Assembly: GCA_947259495.1 (NCBI GenBank)
Contig: CAMYLV010000013.1
Coordinates: 268,078-332,077, forward strand
Origin: an uncultured Desulfobacterales bacterium
GTDB lineage: Bacteria > Desulfobacterota > Desulfobacteria > Desulfobacterales > JAHEIW01
Length of the DNA: 64,000 bases
Direction of reading: 5' to 3'
This document shows positions 10,307 to 19,500 of the stretch, piece by piece (position 1 is the stretch's first letter; each line of letters begins with the position of its first letter). Made by a program: the position numbers and the translations under genes. Below the pieces are notes generated by a model. That model made no database searches and was not told the origin of the DNA. It saw only the letters and a program-made list of their open reading frames with translations.

Positions 10307-11174
10307 AATGCGTACAGATGTGGTCCAGCACTGCTGTGTCGAGGGGCTTTTTTCCTTCGGCTTTGACCCCCAGAATACGATTTTGGGCTTCCAGATGCCA
10401 GAGCCCCAACCAGCAGTAGGAGGCCTTGTGTTTGAAACGGCTCAACTGCCGCTGCCAGTCGGCAACCGGTGACGTGCTCCACTCAACCATGTCGTGTCCA
10501 TCAATGGTCCCGGCAATCGGTTCGGCCTTACCGAAGCTGGCGACCGTTTTGGCGAACTGCACCAGATCCTGCTTGTCCAGCAAAACAGAAGCCATTGACC
10601 AGCGATACAAAATAACATGCTGACTGCCTTCTGCAAAATCAAGCTCATATTGACCGGCTTCAAAGCGATAGCTTTCCAACTGATACGTTTCGGGCACCAG
10701 CGCTCGGATATCGTAGGCCGCCCACAGAATTTGACCGTCCGAGCGATGGTCACGAATCGAAGCTAAAATGTCGACTGAAACGGCCTGGCTTGGATTGGAG
10801 CGTTTCTGAAAAAATTGGATCAGGGTAACATTGCGGCAGATCGGGCAGTACATAAGTGCACCCCTGCCGCGGGTTGAATGGGATTGCCAGGTAAATTCGC
10901 TGGCTTTGAAATCGGACAGGGCCGCGGCCCAATCTGAAGAAACCGGTTCGGGCTTGACCGATTTGCGGAGCTGTCTTTTTTGAAGAGCGCTTAATTGCTT
11001 GAGGTGGGTTGAATGGGAAAATTTACCTTTTACCGGCGCCCATTTAATTTCCATCACCGGACCGAGTTCATTTTCGATTGAAAGATAGCGAACCCCGATC
11101 TGGCTCAGCTGCCAGTCGGCGGGAATTTTAAACCGCATGCCGTACCAGGCGATCTCTTTCCATCGATTCAGCAA
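10293..11174 (-). CDS. Hypothetical protein, partner of the PqqD-like protein
   Basis: A 293-residue soluble protein with no clear family that I recognise. It starts at TTG with GGAGGGG just upstream (MLNRWKEIAWYGMRF); no earlier ATG is available. A single CPIC motif (about residue 110) could bind metal or be redox-active. The fold looks mixed alpha/beta with repeated Trp-rich strands. It overlaps the start of the PqqD-like gene, so the two should be made together. Function unknown. Confidence 0.7.
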   Translation of the reverse strand: MLNRWKEIAWYGMRFKIPADWQLSQIGVRYLSIENELGPVMEIKWAPVKGKFSHSTHLKQLSALQKRQLRKSVKPEPVSSDWAAALSDFKASEFTWQSHSTRGRGALMYCPICRNVTLIQFFQKRSNPSQAVSVDILASIRDHRSDGQILWAAYDIRALVPETYQLESYRFEAGQYELDFAEGSQHVILYRWSMASVLLDKQDLVQFAKTVASFGKAEPIAGTIDGHDMVEWSTSPVADWQRQLSRFKHKASYCWLGLWHLEAQNRILGVKAEGKKPLDTAVLDHICTHYEIV

Positions 11175-11290
11175 AGCCCCTCCGCTTTAACGGATATGGT
11201 CAACCCACTAAGGGAACATCAAACGTTAATAAATTGCCTGTATTTATCTTTGCCGAATATTTCAGAAAATTCAACAATATCATTAATCCG

Positions 11291-11911
11291 CTAGCGCGGC
11301 AGAAAAAGCTCCCAGCCACTATCTTGAGGCTTGACGGCTTTCCACTCTCGCTGTCGGAGTCTTTCCCGAAAGTCGAGTTGCTTGTGCTTATAGCACAGAT
11401 GGTCTTCTTCAATCAGGGTTGTATTGGTGAGTTTGACCGCATTGCCCATTTTTTCTTGCTCATCCATGGCGTTGTGCTGCAGGATGAGGCTGATTTTTTG
11501 GTTCTGCTTGTTGACAAATGACCATTTCCAGGCATCCACGATTTTAAAGGGATCTCCCCGATATTCGTCGGGCTCGCCGAATCGCTTTTTAAATTTCTTG
11601 AGCAGATCTTTATAAAATCGTTTACTCGAATCCGCATATTTTAATTTGATCCTGACAATATGGCCCGGCTTTTCGCAGGTGCCATAGGCGATCAGTCCGC
11701 TCTTAAACCCCTGAGTAAACTTGATTTCAACCTCCTCAATATTTTCCGCATAGCGCACCGGCAGGGCCGTATCCATGATCACCCGATCTTCAAACGCTTT
11801 AATGTTCTGATTCAGAACAAATCCGCCAACCTGGTCGGGTGCCTCTGACAGAGCCATGGCGGGGTTCCCTAAAAGGAGCAATGTCAAGACGAGTACTGTC
11901 TTAGTTTTCAT
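11291..11911 (-). CDS. Exported hypothetical protein
   Basis: A 206-residue protein with a clear signal peptide (MKTKTVLVLTLLLLGNPAMA, probable cleavage after AMA), so periplasmic or secreted. The mature part is charged, with two Cys (KSGLIAYGTCEK and EEDHLCYKHKQ) that could form a disulfide. GAGAGG precedes the ATG. It may belong with the unknown 293-residue gene downstream, separated by 116 bases. No family was recognised. Confidence 0.75.
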   Translation of the reverse strand: MKTKTVLVLTLLLLGNPAMALSEAPDQVGGFVLNQNIKAFEDRVIMDTALPVRYAENIEEVEIKFTQGFKSGLIAYGTCEKPGHIVRIKLKYADSSKRFYKDLLKKFKKRFGEPDEYRGDPFKIVDAWKWSFVNKQNQKISLILQHNAMDEQEKMGNAVKLTNTTLIEEDHLCYKHKQLDFRERLRQREWKAVKPQDSGWELFLPR

Positions 11912-12051
11912 AACGACCTCTCAAGTTAAAATGGGTAATCTTCAAAACTAAAGCCCCCATTTGAGTTTCCGGTCACGCAAATCTTAATAGGTAAATATAA
12001 CTCCGCTTACAGTCGTTGTAAAACCGGGCCCGCAATGAGCCCGATCAGGCG

Positions 12052-14010
12052 CTAATAAGCGAGCCGTCCCAAAGATTTGAGTATCAGGGTGACGCCCATG
12101 GCAAACATTCCGGTCAGGCCCATACCGCAGGAAAATCCGGCCAGCAACACCGGCGCATACTGGCGCCACATGGCCCCGTAACGTTTCAGGAAAAAAAAAC
12201 GTCCCAGCAAAGCTCCGGCCACCTCAAGGAACATGGCATGCGGCAGAGTCTGACCCAGACCGCGCACCATACCATACACCAGCATAATCGGGAGACCAAA
12301 CAGGGTCAAAATGGTATAGGTAATCACGCCGAGCCCCATACCGGCAATCACGTAAACAACATTCAGCGCCTGATAAAAAGCGGCATTGCCTTCCAGTGTC
12401 GAGCTTTGCATCAGCAGCGTGTTCAAGGCCTGCAGATGCCAGATTTCCTGGGCAAAGGGGTAGGCGCTGGAGGGTATGGGGGCCAGCCGCCAGATAAATT
12501 GTGAAAACAACAGGCTGGCAGTCATAACAATCGGAAATACCACGATTTCCGACTTGATAATCCCACGAATGCTTGTTCCGGTCAGCTCGATTTGCCGAAA
12601 ATTAACGGTGGCTTCCCCATAATTGTGAATGGGAATCGGCGCATACCAGATCTCAATACCCTGATAGCCGAAATATTTGGCACCAGCAATAAAGCTAATC
12701 TCGCGAACCAGCGGCAAACTCACGAACTGCCCGGCAATACCTTCCATTCGGGCGGTAATGTAGGAAACGATCGGGGTGTAGATAAAGCCGTAAGCGAGAA
12801 AAAAAGGCCAGGGAAAATTGGGAACCAGCCAAAGGCAAAGCAAAACGTAAGAAATTGTGGAGAAAACATATATGCCGATGGAAATCCAGAAATTAAAGTC
12901 CCCCCGGCCGGGTGGCGGGCGAAACAAATCCCGCATGCTGCCTCTTGTACCCCCTTGCTTACCAAAGGAGCGCACCACATGCCAGATCCCCACAAACGCA
13001 ATCGCCAGGCCCAAACCGATGCTGAAGCTCATGTAAAAATCGAAATTATTAGCAAACATCGTATCAACGGTTTCCATGCCCGGATGCCAGCGGGTCAGGA
13101 TACCGTTATTATATAAAATCGGATTGGCAACCACCGTGATGAGAATTCCCACCAATCCGCCCATGACCGCCCAGAACGGCAGCACCATACCGATAAAAAC
13201 AAGGCCCAGGTCCAGTTGAATCCCGGTGGCGACCGCCGGCAGCACCCCTTCGGTATGGCCGGTCAGCTCGACCCAGGGAATCGGAATCAGACGGATCGGT
13301 TCCATCAGAAACAGGCCCGATACGGTGGGCAGCAACACGTAAATCGCCCCGAAAACCAGCCCTATGACGCCGCCGATGGAAAAGACCCGCCATTTCCAGC
13401 TTTTTTTCTTGTCCTCGGTAGATTCAGCCAGGGCCATGGTTCCCAGGGCCGCCACCGGTGCCATGGGAAAAGGCAGCTTTTCAACATCGGAGGTAATCCG
13501 GAAAAGCGCATATCCCAACCCGAACTGATCGATGCGCTGAATGATCTGGGTGCCGACCAGCAGCAGAATCGGAATCAGCCAATCGCGGTGGAAAAACGTG
13601 CGTTCCACCAGTGAGGCGGATTCCGGGGCCGGCGCCACCCAGGTGGGGATAAACTCGGTGACACCCAGCATCCGCGCCGCATCGGACTGCACCAGGTATT
13701 GACTCCACAACAGGCCCTGAAACGGCGTGGACAATGCCGCTCCGGCCATATAATACAGCAGAAATATTTCCTGTTGTTTTAATTCGCTGTAAGACCGTTT
13801 GGCCAGTTCGGCAAAAAGTATGATGGTTACCCAGCGGGCGGCGGGTCCGATACCGGTTCCAATGACCAGCTGCAGATACATGCTGCCGGGCATCATCAGA
13901 AAGCCGATAAAAATCGCCCCGACCACAGTCTTCCAGTCAAAACCTTCCTCAAACTCAGTCGGGGTTTCCAGCAGGTCCCGATACTCTTGCAGTTCTTTAT
14001 CTTCGTACAT
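12052..14010 (-). CDS. Large multi-pass membrane protein, OPT/peptide-transporter-like
   Basis: A 652-residue integral membrane protein with about 14 hydrophobic segments from residue 25 to the end. Segments such as GAIFIGFLMMPGSMYLQLVIG, IGPAARWVTIILFAELAKRS and PFPMAPVAALGTMALAEST resemble oligopeptide-transporter (OPT)-like proteins. No ATPase is linked. The second membrane protein gene, upstream on the same strand, is likely its partner. The spacer between them holds an inverted repeat. The substrate is not evident. Confidence 0.75.
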   Translation of the reverse strand: MYEDKELQEYRDLLETPTEFEEGFDWKTVVGAIFIGFLMMPGSMYLQLVIGTGIGPAARWVTIILFAELAKRSYSELKQQEIFLLYYMAGAALSTPFQGLLWSQYLVQSDAARMLGVTEFIPTWVAPAPESASLVERTFFHRDWLIPILLLVGTQIIQRIDQFGLGYALFRITSDVEKLPFPMAPVAALGTMALAESTEDKKKSWKWRVFSIGGVIGLVFGAIYVLLPTVSGLFLMEPIRLIPIPWVELTGHTEGVLPAVATGIQLDLGLVFIGMVLPFWAVMGGLVGILITVVANPILYNNGILTRWHPGMETVDTMFANNFDFYMSFSIGLGLAIAFVGIWHVVRSFGKQGGTRGSMRDLFRPPPGRGDFNFWISIGIYVFSTISYVLLCLWLVPNFPWPFFLAYGFIYTPIVSYITARMEGIAGQFVSLPLVREISFIAGAKYFGYQGIEIWYAPIPIHNYGEATVNFRQIELTGTSIRGIIKSEIVVFPIVMTASLLFSQFIWRLAPIPSSAYPFAQEIWHLQALNTLLMQSSTLEGNAAFYQALNVVYVIAGMGLGVITYTILTLFGLPIMLVYGMVRGLGQTLPHAMFLEVAGALLGRFFFLKRYGAMWRQYAPVLLAGFSCGMGLTGMFAMGVTLILKSLGRLAY

Positions 14011-14090
14011 GGGTTAATCCAATCACCTTAAGGGAAACATATCACCGAGTTCAATTTTCCGCTAGTGGATTAAAAATCAACAGGCAAAGC

Positions 14091-14228
14091 GCATGGCGCA
14101 TAGAGAAAAAAGTTTTGCTAAAGAACAACATCCCCATTTATTCTAATGGGGTTCAAATCATCGGCCGCATTTGTGCTGACGCCATCCTGCTCCTTACACC
14201 ATGCGCCATGCCCTATGCCCTATGCCAT
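14091..14228. repeat. atggcgcatag-type inverted repeat, family F (empty)
   Basis: gcatggcgcatag (14091-14103) is mirrored by ccatgcgccatgccctatgc and ccctatgccat (14199-14228). The same 'ccatgc(c/t)c(c/t)atgc' unit makes a one-arm array at 35822-35870. The right arm runs to the stop of the second membrane-protein gene. Confidence 0.75.
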
Positions 14229-16267
14229 TAGTCAGGCAACACCAGATAGCTGGAATAGCTGAAGAGTCCGATAATGGCCCAGGTGCCGGCCATAAATAAA
14301 TCACCGATAATCAGTCCGATAAAAAAGTTACGCAATTTTTTAAACAGTTTAACCCCCCCATACCGCATACACAGGGCATTGCAGGCCCAACCAATAAAGA
14401 AACTGAACCACAGTATGCGCATGGCGGAGCTATAAGCCGTCAGGTAGCCAATGGGATGGATCGGCCACCAGTAAAAACGATGATAACAGATGACCAAAAT
14501 CAGCATGACCACCGCGCCGGTAATCGAAAAAATCAGCACCCAGTCACCCGGCTTTGCCGGTGATTCGACCAGGCTGTAAACATTATCATAAAGTGCCACG
14601 GTGGTGCGCGTGGCCCAGTCCAGCTGCAGCTCTCGCATACCAAATTTGTAACACAGCGCCAGCATGGCCAGAAAAGAGATCAGCACCCCGGCAACCAGCG
14701 TCATGGCAATGGCCAAAAATATCAATCGATTGTTGCGCGTCTTGTCCGTTAGTTTGCGGGCATGCAGTAATGAGGGCATGAGCGATTCCCGCAAATCGAC
14801 AAACAATACTTTCTGAATGACGGCGGCAACCAGGATTCCGACGCTGGTGAAAAATTTTGGCCCGAAAAAGGCCATCAGCCCGTCCATGGGCGCGGCGGTT
14901 AGGGTAAAATACGCGATCCCGCCCTGACAGATGACCCGCATGGCAACCAGGGTAAACATAAAAAAGGCAAAAACAACCAGTATTGAAAATAAGAACGGAA
15001 GGCCGAAATAATGACACCAGATGACAATCGCCAGGCTTCCCAGAACAAATCCCCAGAAGGCAAAGCGCGTTGACAGCCATTCGGATGCCAGATCGTCTTC
15101 TTTTTTAAAGCCGATACCATAACGGACAATATTGATAAAATGAAATCGCGCCAACCAGGCCAGAAAGAGAAAAAAGACGATGTAAGCGCCGATCATCTGA
15201 GTCTCTTCAGGGCGCGAAATGGTGGGACCGAAGGTGACACCCAGAGCCGCTGCCGGGATATTTAAGCCCAGTACACTGAGTAATCCAAACAGCAGGGTCC
15301 CTATAATGAAAAAAAACCAGAATGAAAAAGAAATCTGTTTGGAGGTTAAAAACGCAAAACCGATAAAGGCCGGATAAATATATATTTTTAACTTGAAAAA
15401 CCCGGAAAGAAGGCCAAACTTCGGAAAATATTTACCGGCCAGAATCAGAGTCGGAAACTGAGGGATGGACGGATTGTAAAAGGCCAGCCCATTGAGCAGA
15501 TGTAGGCAGACCGGCACCATCAGGCCGGCAATCAGAAAACGATTGGTAAAAAACTGCCCCAGGCCGTTGCGGTCAAGGGCCTCCTGCATGGCAAACGGCA
15601 CCCGCAACAGTGGAAAATTCATGCGTTCATTGTATAGCGGTTGTTTGCTTAAAAGATTAACAATGCAGACCATGACAAAATAGCACAGCAGGACAAATAT
15701 CGTCCAGGTCAGCAGGGGCGTTAGCCACACCCCCCAGGGAATCTGTTTAAGAACTTCAAACCACCCCAGTTGCCGGCCACTGGCAAGACCGTTGTAAATG
15801 CCGGTAATGGCATCCTGGCCCTGGGGATACCAGCTTTCGGGCAAAAGCGGGTGCAACACTTCCGACCAGCGATTTTCAACAGTGGCAAAATGAAAGGGTG
15901 CGGTGAGGTTAACAAAAAAGGTGCGCGCCAATCCGGTCCAGGCAACTCCGGACAATAGCAACATCAGGGCCCAGGACACCAATAGCTCTTTGCCGGTAAT
16001 GAATTTTTGGCCTTTAAACACGAAGCGCATAACGGCGGTCAGGACCATCAACCACACTAGAATATAAAATGGCGCCAATGGGAAATGCCCGCCGCCCAGA
16101 GGCGTTGCCTGGCGGAATGCATTGTTAAAGGGGGTGATCAGACAAATTGCCAGCGCAAAAAACGACCCCAGCACAATGGCCCGCAAACGGATTTTTTCTC
16201 CGAATTTTTCCTCCTTAATGGTTGTCAGCTGTTCTTCACTGGAAGCGGGTTGCTGATTTTCGGTCAT
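14228..16267 (-). CDS. Multi-pass membrane protein, DUF6785-like
   Basis: A 679-residue integral membrane protein with about 13 predicted helices. After a charged 30-residue cytoplasmic N-terminus, segments GSFFALAICLITPFNNAF, PFYILVWLMVLTAVM and YIVFFLFLAWLARFHFINI follow. I recognise it as resembling proteins annotated DUF6785, found beside OPT-like proteins, as here. ATG 16267 with AGGATC upstream is preferred over a TTG at 16300. The two membrane proteins probably form one transport unit; no substrate can be assigned. Confidence 0.75.
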   Translation of the reverse strand: MTENQQPASSEEQLTTIKEEKFGEKIRLRAIVLGSFFALAICLITPFNNAFRQATPLGGGHFPLAPFYILVWLMVLTAVMRFVFKGQKFITGKELLVSWALMLLLSGVAWTGLARTFFVNLTAPFHFATVENRWSEVLHPLLPESWYPQGQDAITGIYNGLASGRQLGWFEVLKQIPWGVWLTPLLTWTIFVLLCYFVMVCIVNLLSKQPLYNERMNFPLLRVPFAMQEALDRNGLGQFFTNRFLIAGLMVPVCLHLLNGLAFYNPSIPQFPTLILAGKYFPKFGLLSGFFKLKIYIYPAFIGFAFLTSKQISFSFWFFFIIGTLLFGLLSVLGLNIPAAALGVTFGPTISRPEETQMIGAYIVFFLFLAWLARFHFINIVRYGIGFKKEDDLASEWLSTRFAFWGFVLGSLAIVIWCHYFGLPFLFSILVVFAFFMFTLVAMRVICQGGIAYFTLTAAPMDGLMAFFGPKFFTSVGILVAAVIQKVLFVDLRESLMPSLLHARKLTDKTRNNRLIFLAIAMTLVAGVLISFLAMLALCYKFGMRELQLDWATRTTVALYDNVYSLVESPAKPGDWVLIFSITGAVVMLILVICYHRFYWWPIHPIGYLTAYSSAMRILWFSFFIGWACNALCMRYGGVKLFKKLRNFFIGLIIGDLFMAGTWAIIGLFSYSSYLVLPD

Positions 16268-16331
16268 CTTTTCTGATCCTAAGCTTTCTTGTCGAATCAA
16301 CTGCGCTCACGAATTAGCCGCTGATCACGGT

Positions 16332-16386
16332 TATAGAGGTTGTCAAAAAACGTTCCGTTAATCCAACGTTTTTTTCTACAACCACT
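16332..16386. repeat. Family B inverted repeat, copy 2 (short)
   Basis: gaggttgtcaaaaaacgttc and aacgtttttttctacaacca form the stem; the second module of copies 1 and 3 is absent. It is upstream of the DUF6785-like gene. Confidence 0.9.
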
Positions 16387-16464
16387 CACGAACCCGCCCG
16401 CTGAATACAGTGACTTCATATATTGAGATATGAAGTCCCGCAATAGCGGGGCCTCGCGTGGGCG

Positions 16465-16516
16465 GCACGAAGATAAACACAAAATATTTTTAGTTTTATT
16501 TCGTGTCCTTCGTGGT
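16465..16516. repeat. Degenerate accacgaag palindrome, family A copy 2
   Basis: gcacgaagataaacac on the left and tttcgtgtccttcgtggt on the right. The left arm is eroded relative to other copies. It lies just beyond the stop of the M28/FtsX gene. Confidence 0.7.
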
Positions 16517-16554
16517 AAAAAAAATATATATGCGAAAATCCAATGTGGCAAGAT

Positions 16555-19500
16555 CTAGGTTGATTCGATACCCATTTCCTTTTCAGCTTCAGCCAGCAAG
16601 CGTTCATAGTGTTCTTTGGTTGATAACTCAAAGGACCGCCACAGTAAAAGTTGTTTGCGGATGTTGTGTAAAAAGCCTTTATTGATTCGGTGCCAGGCAT
16701 TGGCTTCGCCTGACTCACGCGTCAGAAGGATCTTGATCTCGAGAAACCCGGGCTCATCGGCAGCCGGACAGAATTGTAAATCGACTTTCTGATTGATTCC
16801 GAAATCAAAAGGTGCCAACCAGACACTGGCCCGCACCTGCAGGCAGGCATCATACTCACAGGCTTGCTCCGGGCAGTCGTCAGCTTCACCCGTAATGCCG
16901 GGAGCCGTCTGGCAGCTGAAACCAAATTCAATATCACCGGTTGAAAACAATCCATGGGATACGTCCTGGTGGCCTTGAAAATACTCCAGCAGAAACCCGC
17001 CAATGCTGCGATGCTCCGCATAGCTCATGTAAAAGGGCAACGTGACCTCAAGGGTATTTCCCACGGCCCTGGGAAGTGTCCAGGCCCGGTTTACATCGGG
17101 AATGGCAATTTCGCCGGCCACCTTTGACGGGTACAGAACAGAAACCAGCACAACAATGATCACCAGCAGCATGGCCGCCACACCGGACCAGGAAGAATAA
17201 TTAACGGTGATCCCCGACCAGAGCGCAGTCTCGGCAAACAGCTTGGCTGAGGTCTGGGCCAATAGATACCCCAGAACCACACTGATAACGGCCAGCGCCA
17301 TGGCCTCGGCAATAAATAAAAAAGACACATGCGAGGGCGCCAGCCCCACTGAGGTATAAATTCCGATTTCACGCTTACGTTCATAAACACTGCCGATCAT
17401 GGTATTCAAGACAATAAAAATCGAAATAATAATGGGGATGATAATGTTGGGCACTCCGCTGTAACTCATAGTGTTGCTGGCATGATATAGATAGGTTCCG
17501 CCCGGCTCACCGCTGAACAGCGTCAGTCCAAAGCGGTCTACCAGATTCTGAGCTTCTTTCTGAATGGAAATATTCTCCTGCGGTACGATCGCCACGCCTT
17601 TCAGATGCCCTCCGGCGGCCAGAAGCCTGCGGTGGGGAATGATCATCGTCAAATCACCGGGGATATGCTGGTAGAGACTCTGAAATTCGCGTACATCGTC
17701 ACCGGACTCCATGGCTTCAAGCTCTTCTTCCGTCATTTCGGTGGATACTTCTCGTGGAAAAGTAGCCGGTGTCAGCGGCTCTCCGTCCAGGTCGGTCCGC
17801 TGCTGCAGTTTTTTACCCGAGAAGACCCCCACCACCTCAAAGGGCATACCCCACAGGGACACCACCGCACCCTGCGGGTTTTGCGGATCGATACCCAGGT
17901 TTTGCGCCATGCGCTCGGGCAACAAAATCGTGTTGAGTTCATTTTCCGCCAGCCAGCGCCCGCCGATCAAAATCTCATCGAGTTTCGAAACACGGGGTTC
18001 CAGATGGGAGAGACCCACCAGGCCCTGGGCTTCAAATGATCGGCCGTTATGATAGACCGGAATACGCGTTGTCCGGGTTCTGTCCGCATCCTCCAGCCAG
18101 ACCCGCGGAACGCTGATCCCTTTTTGGGCGAAATTGTTGGTAATGAATTCAAGCGCTTGAGGAGGCAAATCGCGCCAGTTGACATTCTTTAAAAGAAATC
18201 CGTTATACGGCGCAGTCGGTTCATACAGCAGCCTGGAATGGTGCCGCATGGACTTGACCGCCGTAAAACTCATGATCGTAAAGGTTAATATGACCAGGGT
18301 GGCACAGGTCAGCGCGGTTCGCAGGCGCCGGCGCCTTAAATTGCTGACACCCAGCAAGAACGCCGCCACAAATGCTTTCCAGCGCCCCATTTCTTCGGCC
18401 TGGATCAGTTTCGCGCGGGTTTGCAGCTGCGTCATTTCGCCTTCAAACCGGAAAAAGATGATCAGCGTCACCATCATGGAAAGCCCCATAATGAAAAAAG
18501 CCAGAATCACCACCATCGGGCTGTAGGCCAGCCGAAAGGCCGGATGCACATTATAGATTAGCGCGATCAACAAGATAAGAATACCGATGAAGGCAATAAT
18601 GCGTTTATAAATATTGGCGTAACAAAACAAAAGACGTTCCATACAGAAAGCGAAGGGAACAAAAAGGGCAATGTAAAATAAAACCCCGTAAAGCACGTCT
18701 TTTTGGGTTTTTTCCACATCTTCATAGACCCGTGTGGCCAGCGCCCATGAGCGAACACTGGCCTCTGAAGACAGGTCGTACATTTTATCCTCGTAGGCGG
18801 ATTGCGCGGTCTTTAAAGCTTCCAGTCCCTCCTGCTGAAGCGCACGAATGCGCTCATTGAATATCCCGCGTTTCTCTAAATTTGAAATGCGGGGTTCCAA
18901 CAGCGTCCACATGTCTTTGGCCACCCGATACTCGGTGCGATACAAAAAGGGCGTATGGCCCACGATGTATCCGATACCGGTGGATTTATCCTTGCTGGCG
19001 TTGATCAGAACCAGTTTATTGCGCAACACGGTGTCCGACAGGGTTAACTTCAATGGGGTACCCGGCTCTAAAAAGGTGGTCGTGATAATCGACGCGTTGG
19101 AATAATCAGAGATCCAGGTATCAAGCCTGCTCATAAACCAGCGCAAGGGGTCGGATTCCCGGCGACCGTCGAGAACTTTCGCTTTTTGCAGGTGGCGAAA
19201 GGTACGCGGTTCCAACAAATTGAACAGCGTCATGCCATTGCTGGCAAACATTACCAGGTCGGTTTCCATTAAGCGACGGAACATTTTCACGCGATAGGCG
19301 GCTTTACCGGTTTTCTTTTTATCGATGGTCCAGATAATGTTGCCGCTTTCAGGATCAAATTTATAGCCTTCGATAATAATTTTATGATAACTGTGTTTTT
19401 TATCTGCCAGTCCTTTGAGGTAAAAGTTGCCCAGGTGATCGACCATAACATAAAATCGGGCCGGGCCCTGATAGCAGAGCAGCACGGTACCGGGTGCCGG

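Noticed and set aside
11200-11521. Short frames antisense to the exported hypothetical gene
   Set aside because: They overlap the 206-residue gene with a signal peptide and strong ribosome site, and show no family features.
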